A stretch of 64,000 nt of DNA from assembly GCA_938743325.2 (NCBI GenBank), contig OW568865.1:868001-932000 (forward strand), given 5' to 3'. The notes below the pieces were generated by a model. The model saw only the letters and a program-made list of their open reading frames with translations, had not been told where the DNA came from and searched no databases. A program made the translations under genes and the position numbers. This DNA is from Pycnococcus provasolii. Lineage: Eukaryota > Chlorophyta > Pseudoscourfieldiophyceae > Pseudoscourfieldiales > Pycnococcaceae. Positions 1 through 8,000 of this stretch are shown here, one piece after another. Positions within the stretch are counted from its first letter, which is position 1, and each line of letters begins with the position of its first letter.

Positions 1-2
1 TG

Positions 3-260
3 ACGGGTGCAATCAGCTCGGGTGCGGGGTGGTTTCTCTTCTTCTCACTCAACGGCGTTCTCGTGCTGGTCGAGCGCGCGATGTGGAGCCGCACTGCGTG
101 GTACACAAATCTGCCTAGCTACGTGCGCGTGGCATTCACACTAGCGTTGGAGGTGTACGTGGCTGAACTATTCTTCTTCAAACCTGTGATTCAGGCTGGC
201 TTAGACGTTGCCGTCATCGAATCCGTGAAGGAGACAGCCGCATCATTCGTTCTCGTGTAA
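3..260 (+). CDS. C-terminal part of a wax-synthase-like membrane acyltransferase (5' end outside the window)
   Basis: An open frame runs from the window edge to a TAA at 258-260, giving 85 residues. It holds two hydrophobic segments, one near the start (GWFLFFSLNGVLVLVERAMW) and one near the end (VAFTLALEVYVAELFFFKPV). The spacing and the F-x-LNG-x6-E pattern resemble the last two membrane spans of plant-type wax synthases and related MBOAT proteins, where a similar pair of helices ends the protein; those enzymes esterify fatty alcohols or acylate lipids in the ER. This is recalled family resemblance, not an alignment. The active-site part lies outside the window. The stop is only 40 bases from the end of the convergent PIG-V gene, so the two 3' ends probably overlap as transcripts. 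Confidence 0.45.
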   Translation, partial: TGAISSGAGWFLFFSLNGVLVLVERAMWSRTAWYTNLPSYVRVAFTLALEVYVAELFFFKPVIQAGLDVAVIESVKETAASFVLV

Positions 261-299
261 AATCTGTATACTGTTACAAGCATTTTTACATCATATCAA

Positions 300-1622
300 T
301 CAAGTCCATGGCAAGAAGCTGTAGTGCGCCGCCGTGCCCACAAACGTGTAGACGAATGCCCAACGCATCACCCACCGGAAGTGCTTCGGTAGCAACATCG
401 CGAGGCCGAGGTACAAAGCTGGGCTGCCCGCGCAAAGGAAACGCGTCGATACCTGCACGTGCATGACAACGACGCTCAGCGCGGTGCTGAAGACGAGCAC
501 CGCGACGTGCGGGAGCATCGCGCGACGATGCGACGGGCGCAGGCATGACGACGCTGCAGCGGCGCTCGCGATCCAAGCGGGGGTGGCGAGCAGGAAGTTG
601 GGAAGCTGCGCGAGTTGCCAATAGCGGAATGGGCCGACGCCCCAGTAGGCACTTTGTGCGTGCGTGTACGGGAGCGGGAGCGATGCCGCACACCACGTGG
701 GTGCATCGTCGCCAACGCAGTAGCGAAGCACTCCGGCGCGCTCGTTCCAGATAAGAGGGAGCGCCGTGAGCACAACAAGAGACGCGGTGCGCGCAAAACC
801 GCGAGCGACCGTCGCGACGCCTACATGAATGTTGGAGTGGTCAAGAAGACCTAGAGAGCGAGTCGTCTCCTTGGAGATCCATGGAATCACATCCAATGCG
901 TACGCCACACCGATGAGCAGCGCGCCGCTCGCCGCGCCGTTGGCGCGCACGCTCGACGCCAGAGCCAATGATGCGGCTGCTACGAGCCAACGGCGTTCCG
1001 CCACAGCAGCACTCGCCGTGAAGAATGCCGCTGCGTATGCGCTCTCCGTGTAGAGCGGTGCGGTGAAGAAAGGTGACGCCGGGTTGACGACGAATAGGAG
1101 CACCGCACGACGTGTCTGCGCATCGTCCAATCCCACTGCTCGCGCGAGACGCAGCAAGCTTATCGCTGCAAGGCAGAAAAGTGCTGCATTGCCCACAAGT
1201 CCTGCTAGCACAATCGCCGCCGCGTCGTCCTCGTCGTCGACACCGCCACTTTCGTCATTCGTCACGACTGATCTCGCCACCGCCGCGACCGTCGACGGAA
1301 ACAGCGGCATGAATGCCGCCTGGTGCTCATACTCGTATCCGCAACGCGCGACGCGCAAGTAGTGAACGCTGTCCCACACCACAAGTCGTCGTAGCGCGTC
1401 TATCACAGCAATTTCCACGAACGTTCGCTGCGTGCGCGTTGACGACTGCTGATTGCTGGTTGTGCTCGGTAAGACATGCTGCAGGCAGGGAACCACTTTT
1501 TGCGTGTAAGAGGACTCGTCGTACGTACCAAGTGTGTACGCCGCGGCGAGGGCGAGGGTTAGCCATACAGCGCGTGCGGCGAGCGCGTAGGACAGCGCGC
1601 GCAGGATTGATTGATTTGTCAT
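300..1622 (-). CDS. PIGV: GPI mannosyltransferase 2 (PIG-V / GPI18 family)
   Basis: A 440-residue multi-span membrane protein. PIG-V adds the second mannose to the GPI-anchor core on the lumenal side of the ER, using dolichol-phosphate mannose. The family signature is visible: an N-terminal membrane span, then WDSVHYLRVARCGYEYE followed by a phenylalanine-proline run (AAFMPLFP), matching the WDa-hy-a-GY-yE-FfPLyP block of PIG-V proteins. A second conserved patch, NPASPFFTAPLYTESAYA, and SSVRANG follow. The C-terminus has hydrophobic helices and ends HYSFLPWT. The start is the ATG at 1622. The same frame stays open upstream to about 2084, but there it reads through a retroelement end, so the longer form is not credible. 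Length is close to the usual 430-500. A retroelement copy lies only about 66 bp upstream, where the promoter or leader should be. Confidence 0.87.
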   Translation of the reverse strand: MTNQSILRALSYALAARAVWLTLALAAAYTLGTYDESSYTQKVVPCLQHVLPSTTSNQQSSTRTQRTFVEIAVIDALRRLVVWDSVHYLRVARCGYEYEHQAAFMPLFPSTVAAVARSVVTNDESGGVDDEDDAAAIVLAGLVGNAALFCLAAISLLRLARAVGLDDAQTRRAVLLFVVNPASPFFTAPLYTESAYAAAFFTASAAVAERRWLVAAASLALASSVRANGAASGALLIGVAYALDVIPWISKETTRSLGLLDHSNIHVGVATVARGFARTASLVVLTALPLIWNERAGVLRYCVGDDAPTWCAASLPLPYTHAQSAYWGVGPFRYWQLAQLPNFLLATPAWIASAAAASSCLRPSHRRAMLPHVAVLVFSTALSVVVMHVQVSTRFLCAGSPALYLGLAMLLPKHFRWVMRWAFVYTFVGTAAHYSFLPWT

Positions 1623-1688
1623 ACGGGCATGGCAAGACAGAGAGTGAGTTGAGCTTGGTTGGACGACCGTCTCTTTGGAAAAAAAAGA

Positions 1689-4200
1689 TTTTAGGGGGGG
1701 CCAGTATTGCCAATGAAGGTCATCTTTTACACAAACCGAAATTAAACCAAAAGTAGGTCTCCTGCTCCAGTAACCAACTATAGTCAACAGGGAGGGAGGG
1801 TGGGAGGTTGTTTGCGAAGCAAGCAACCAACAGCAAGAGTGGATACGCGCGCGCAGCCCTAAGGGAGAGGCCACCCGAGGGTCTCGAGAGGGGCCGTGAC
1901 CCTCCTGGCGGCCGCCCAGAACCAGCAGCGCGAGCGACTCCCCCCAATCAAAAACCCCAATTAAACAAGTAGAACTGAAGATTTTAGGGGGGGCCAGTAT
2001 TGCCATCATAGTCACGTATCTCCACGAAGAGGAGAGACGAGTGTCACCAATCGTGACGCCAAATTGGCCAGCGGCGAGCTCCAAGGCGCGACAGGCGCGA
2101 CAGGCACCTCCACAGGAGGCGGCGACAAGCCGATGAGATGGCCAAAAAGGAAGCGGGCGGCGTCGTCAACGACGACACTGTTGTCGACGTAGTGAGTGCC
2201 GACCGCATGCGAGTTTGCAGCCCAGCCCGCGATGTAGTTTCGTCTATCGGGTGAGACGTTCATCGCGGTCACCGCGGACGCGAACCCAGAGCGAAAGCTC
2301 TTGGGCGCGTAGTGTCCGTTGGGCGGGGCTGCAGCTCCCACAGCTCGCAGCGCTACCGGCAGCCAGCGCGCAAACGCGTCGCCGCGCGCCTTCTCCCCAA
2401 GGTTGAAGAAGTACGTCGCCCGCGAGCACACCCGCCGGCGCATCCGGTCGTAGCGCATGAGCATTCGGCCCAGCGTCTGCCACGTGGCAGTCACTGGCCA
2501 GCTGACCGTTCTGCGGCCGGGAACGTCGAAGTCGCAAGCATCCGGAGCAGTCTTGACGTAAGAGCGCTGGATGCCAAGCTCCGAGCCCAGTGCGAACGCG
2601 ACACCCGTCAGCGGCAGTAACGCGATGGAACTCGGGCGCGACCCGGTAATGTAGCAGACAATGCACGCGAACGCGGTTGACGCAGTGCGCCGCTCCGCCG
2701 TCGATCTCCTCCCATGCTCCCAGCTTCAGGAGGCGTGACGTCTCCGCCTCCATGAAGCTGTTTTCCTCCTCCGTCATCGACGTTAGGCTCGCGCCCAAGT
2801 CGTACGACGGGGGAGGACCGTTCGTGAATGTGATCGCCACTCCCTTGGCAATCCAGTGCAACAGCTGCGGGCCCGCGCCGATCCGGCGCCACTCCTCCAG
2901 CTGTTCCCTGACCTGAGCGGCCAAGCGACTGCCCACGCGATCGCTCGTCCTCAGTATGCGCTTCCCCAGGCACATCCGTTGTTATTCCTTCCGTCCTCGC
3001 CAACCGCCCTCCAACCCTCCCCCAGCTGCGCAGCATGCGCCGCTAAGGTTTATCCTTTTTGTTGGTTGCCACCGACTTAACAGCCGCTTGCTTGGCAATC
3101 TGAGTCGCCCTGTTAGAGCGGATCTCTTTCTGGATGCGGGTGGTTCGCTTCGAGCGAGGCGGGTAGGCGGTCGTCTCCTCCAGCAGCTGTGCCACTGTGG
3201 CGTCGGCCGTCTCCTTCGTAATGACGGTACGCGGCCCCTTGTTGGCGACGAAGAAGTCCTCGAGCTCAGCGGCGAGCTCCAGGACGCCTGTGAGCGTGTT
3301 GCGCGTGCGCTCCAGAACGGAGTCGATCTCCGCGATCTTCTTGTTCAGCTCGTTGAAGTGGACCAGGGCGTCTCCGTCTGGATCTAACGGTTTCCCGTCG
3401 TCTCCTCGCTCGACGTCCAGTTCTCCTTCGACGTAAGTCGCTAAATCCTCCACTCGGTCGTCGGTCTCTTGTTGCAGACTCAACACTCCGAGTTCCAGGT
3501 ATGCGCTGACACTCACAATCGATCGGAAAATCCACGCGTTGTGGGACGACGCGTGTCCCTGTTTAACCGATTCAGCCTCTAGGTGCTGAAGGACAGGGTT
3601 CGACGGCAAAGAAAGCAGGGTTGGCTTGCCGCGACGCAGAATCCCAGCCGTAGGTAGCGACTCCGCGTGGCGAGCGTCCGGGTAGATGGCAGGCACCACG
3701 TAATCTAACGTGGGCTCGCCTCCTTCGTCGACAGCCTTCTTGCCTTTCTGCTCAGCTTCTGCAGCTGCGCGGCGCTCCTGTGCAAGCGTAATCTCCAGCT
3801 GCAATATTTCGCGACGAGCTTCCAGAACCTCGAGTTCGTTCGGCGCGTCAGCCATTAATCAATCGATTAAGGATCTGCACAGTAAACTTCCAATCGAAGA
3901 TTGCTGATGCCTAGATCTAAGCGTAGATACTTAGACCGTTTCGGTGTACAAACTACGTCCCTCGAAGACGCGTCCGACGTGTGTTCGACCTCCCACTACT
4001 CGTGTGTAGTGCGGCTGTTAGGTTGTTTGCGAAGCAAGCAACCAACAGCAAGAGTGGATACGCGCGCGCAGCCCTAAGGGAGAGGCCACCCGAGGGTCTC
4101 GAGAGGGGCCGTGACCCTCCTGGCGGCCGCCCAGAACCAGCAGCGCGAGCGACTCCCCCCAATCAAAAACCCCAATTAAACAAGTAGAACTGAAGATTTT
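1689..4200 (-). mobile_element. DIRS/PAT-like tyrosine-recombinase retrotransposon, incomplete copy (fossil)
   Basis: A roughly 2.5-kb copy of a retroelement whose longer relative lies inverted at 40442-43548. Parts seen are a gag-like coiled-coil ORF (about 3043-3855), the edge of a reverse-transcriptase region, and the C-terminal part of a tyrosine recombinase (about 2012-2494). The ends have the split direct repeats typical of PAT/Ngaro-type DIRS elements: a 181-bp repeat A at 4020-4200 (A1) and 1805-1985 (A2), and a 24-bp repeat B at 1982-2005 (B1) and 1689-1712 (B2), in the order A1-body-B1-A2-B2. A1 and A2 look identical, so the insertion seems young, yet the copy is clearly incomplete and lacks most of the reverse transcriptase. 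It sits just upstream of PIG-V. Confidence 0.8.
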
Positions 4201-4234
4201 TGGAGGAGGGGGTGTTGCGGGGATCCCGCTCGGG

Positions 4235-5010
4235 ATCCCCCGACCAGACATATAACGGGAGGCTTTTGCGTAATGCACGAAAGCAATGGCGCCCACGCGT
4301 GCTCGCATTGAGACTTCGACGCGCTGTTTGTTGGCGCCGGTGTTGGTGCCGCCGCCCCCACCGCCGCCGCCCCTCGAGCTAGGTTGCAAAGACAAGCCGG
4401 CTGTCAATACGAAGCTGACAGAGTTGCGGCGTTCCAAGAGCAGGAAGTAAAGAACTCCACAACTCTTAGTGAACACGATGTCCCCACTCAAGATCTTCAC
4501 ACAATCGCTGCAGGACGGCGATCTGCTCATTAGGCGCAAAGTGACAAGGCCCGGCGACGAAGGGGGCCGTCGACACGATAGCCGAGCGGTACGGATGTGC
4601 AAACCCAATGCAGAACCCGGAGGTGAAGCCGCGCTCCGTCCTACAGGATAGCAGGTGGTCGACGCTCAACGGACTCACGCTCGCCGAGGCGGTGAAATCG
4701 AAGGAGTTCGCGATATACTTGTTCGCCACAAGTCGCGACTTGGCAGAGGAGTACTTCACGAACATGATCAAGGATAAAAACCCCATGCTCACAGACTACA
4801 TCACCGGCAAAAAATTGCAAAAAAGCGAGTTCGACGCTCTCGAACCTCGTTATGAGCTACTCACCTGGACGGAAGTTTGGCGCGAGACGCGTTTCGCGCA
4901 CTTAGCAAGCCGGCACAGGATTTTTGGATCAGGCTGTGAAAGAGGAAGAAGCGGAAAAGACGCGAGAGGCTAATGTTTTTGTATTATGCTATATGTGCGT
5001 GTGGTCATCT
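4235..5010 (+). pseudogene. Unassigned coding-like stretch, possibly a broken or multi-exon gene remnant
   Basis: Several short frames on the + strand look protein-like but do not form one ORF. A 54-codon frame starts at about 4288 (MAPTRARIETS, then a run of eight prolines). A stretch at about 4384-4540 reads GCQYEADRVAAFQEQEVK. The longest runs from the stop at 4542 through an ATG at 4608 to 4973 and reads KSKEFAIYLFATSRDLAEEYF. Near 4920 another frame becomes more plausible (DQAVKEEEAEKTREAN). This pattern fits a host gene interrupted by frameshifts, or one with unrecognised introns. I do not recognise a family. The retroelement copy abuts it on the left and may have disrupted it. Confidence 0.3.
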
Positions 5011-5078
5011 GGATGATATGTATAAACATATTTGGTTACGCTAACCATAATCAGGTCGTGGTTGCTATATCATTCATT

Positions 5079-8000
5079 TTAGGCGTCGCCGGGTGCGCCA
5101 TCACGTGGCGTCGGCGCGTCCACAGCCACCTCTGCGGGAGACGTGGCGGGCTCATCCGCGGCGAGCAACGGCTCAGCCGCTGTCGGCTCAGCTGGTGGTG
5201 GTGTCGCGGCCGCCTCCTCAGTTGGGGCCGCCTCCGCCTCCGCAGCTGCCGGCTCAGGCTCCGGTGCGGCCTCCCCAGCCACCTCCTCCGCAGCCGCCGG
5301 CTCAGGCTCCGGTGCGGCCTCCCCAGCCACCTCCTCCGCAGCCGCCGGCTCAGGCTCCGGTGCGGCCTCCCCAGCCACCTCCTCCGCGGCCGCCGGCTCA
5401 GGCTCCGGTGCGGCCTCCCCAGCCACCTCCTCCGCAGCAACCGGCTCAGGCTCCCCAGCCACCTCCTCCGCAGCCGCCGGCTCCGGCTCCGTTGGAAGCG
5501 ATGCCGGCTCGGCTGCATCGGGCACCTTCACCGCCTCTGGCACAACGTCAGAGGTCGGTTCGTCGTCGCGCACCAATCCAGGTGGTCGTAAAGGAGAATC
5601 TGGGCCCGATGGAATGAATGGTGCGCTCGGCATGCTCGCCGTCACGCGACCCCTCATCGATTCCGCGCGTTGCCTCAGCGCACTGACGGCACCGGGCATG
5701 TTAGCACGCATCTCTGTCATCTTCGCCATGGCGGCGGGAGACTGTTTCTCGATGAATTCCTGCACCTTTGCCAACAACTCCGTCATCTTCTCACGCAGGG
5801 CGGTCGGGTTGGCGCTGATGTCGCGAAGGAATGCAGCAAAGGGGTTATCCGAAGTAGCAAGCGAGGCCACCTCTGGCATCTTAGCCTTCAACTTTTCAGC
5901 CATTTCCATCGCACGCGCCTTCAGGTCGCCCATCGAGCCCGACATCGCACTGACCGCCGCGATGCTTGGCAAGAGCGTTGCAAGCTTTCCCGGCGATGCC
6001 TTGATCTCTTCAAGCGAAGGCAGGGAGACCATTGATGCGTACTCCTTGATGCGATCGGGATACCCGATTTTGTCCAGCAGCTCCTGCACGCGCTCACCAG
6101 ACAAGGTACGCAATTCCGCGAGACTGGGAAGCTTGCTCATCATTCCCGCAATGTCCTTTGGCATCGCTGCCTGTAGCTTCTCCAGTGGTCCAAGCGGGAG
6201 ACGTCCCAAAAGCTCCTTAATCTTCGCAGGGTCCGCTGAAAGCGTCGAAACATCGGGGAGAGGCACGACGCTCTTCAACGATGCCACAAGCTGAGGGTAG
6301 TTCATTTTCTCAAGCATAGCCGCTAGCTGCTCTTTCGACTTTGTGGCGAGATCACTTTGCATCATGGCATCCACCTTTGCCTTCAGCGCGCTGATATCAA
6401 GACCTCCGCTGGTCAGCTTCTTCATCATATCCGCCGCAGACGGCACAGTCCAGCCATAACTCTTGATCAGCTCCTGCAGCTTACCTGATGCACGAAGGCT
6501 TTCGAAAGCCTCCGCTAACTTCTCGGGAGCTGCCAATACCTCAGCCGTCGTTGGCATCGTGACATCGGGTAGCATAGCCAGAATAGACTCGTAGCCTAGG
6601 CGATCAAGGAGCGATTTCACATCGTCTGGCGACATTGTTCTGAGATTCTCTGCGCTCGGGAGAGAGGCGAGCAAGTTTGTCAGCGAGCCGGGCATGATCT
6701 TAGAAATCACCTGGAGAAGACGATTCGCTTTCTCCTTCATGCTGTCCATACCCGCCTTGGCGATCGCCGCGTAGTCGATCGACTTCAACTTCTCAACCTG
6801 CGCAAGGACATCTTCCTTTGACATGCTCTTCAAACTTTCAAGAGAAGGCAGTTCAATGCTGGAGGGAAGCATGCTACGCAGCTTTTCAAAGTTGAGCTCC
6901 TTCAGCTTCGCAAGAAGTGCCTCCTTGTCCATGCTTGCCAGTTCACTCGGCTGAGGAAGCTTGGAGGCCATCGATTTAGCCATCTCGGCGATGTCGCGAG
7001 CCTTCTGCATTATGCTCTCAGACGTACCACCCGTGGCACCGTCTCCACCTGGCACAGCGATTGCCATCATTTCCCGCATCACCTCCAGCATCTTGGCCGG
7101 CTCGAGACTCGAGATGAACGGAATGTTCGACTTCTTCACAAGCTCCCCGAGGCGTCCAGTCATCGCCGATTGTACCTGGTTCATTGCCGCTGCCTGCAGA
7201 GCCGCAGACGACGCGCGAGCTCTGGTGACCAAAGACTTGGCAGACAACAAGCTGGCTGGTCTTTCAGCTGGCAACGCGCTGAAGCCACCTCCCATGCCCG
7301 TCTTCGCCCTCACGTAGCTTACCATCTCGCCGGCAACATACTTCATCGCCTGAAGATGCTCCATAGAATCATAATCCGCTGGAACGTCCTTGCCCATTGT
7401 TGCGAGCAAAGTCGCACCCTGTATCTTTAGGTGCGAGAGCAGGTAGTCGACTCCAAGGTTCGGCGTCAGATACTGAGACATGCTGTTTGGAATCTTGAGC
7501 TGTGCGAAGCGACTGGAAAGCTCGAGTGTGTCAATGGGCACTGACATTGCCGCAGCCTGCAGCTTGCCAAGAGGCGTGCGAAGAGTAAGCAAGACCTTCT
7601 GCTGGAGCTCCTCACCGGTCATGAGCTCGAGAGTCTCCGGTGCGGGCAGCTGGTTGGCAAGCTCCTCCGGTAAACCTGCGCGAATATCGGAGTATCCAAT
7701 CTTGTTGAGGAAATCTAAGATGTCCTGTCGAGCCAGCTTGCCCCTTGAGTCAAGCATCGCGGCGCCATTTTCCTTGAGCTCTTTCAGGCGAGGAGTGATC
7801 TTTTTGATTTGTTCGATCAGCACATTCTGCAAAATATTATCGTACTGTGCATTGTTAAGCACGACTGCGATGCTAGCGCAACTTTGCCTCGGCGCGTCGC
7901 GCACCTGCTCTATGGACGGGAAGGTCGTTTCAACATCGTCGGGAAGGAACGCGAATAAATCGGGGTATCCAACCTTCTGCAGATGTGCCACGAGCGATTC

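Noticed and set aside
1623-2084. N-terminal extension of PIG-V
   Set aside because: The upstream frame reads through the retroelement's terminal repeats and has no family similarity; the ATG at 1622 fits the conserved start.
5143-6294. 383-codon open frame on the + strand
   Set aside because: It lies wholly antisense to the Calx-beta protein and is a mirror of its GC-rich codons and Ala/Glu repeats; its product is Ser/Ala/Gly low complexity.
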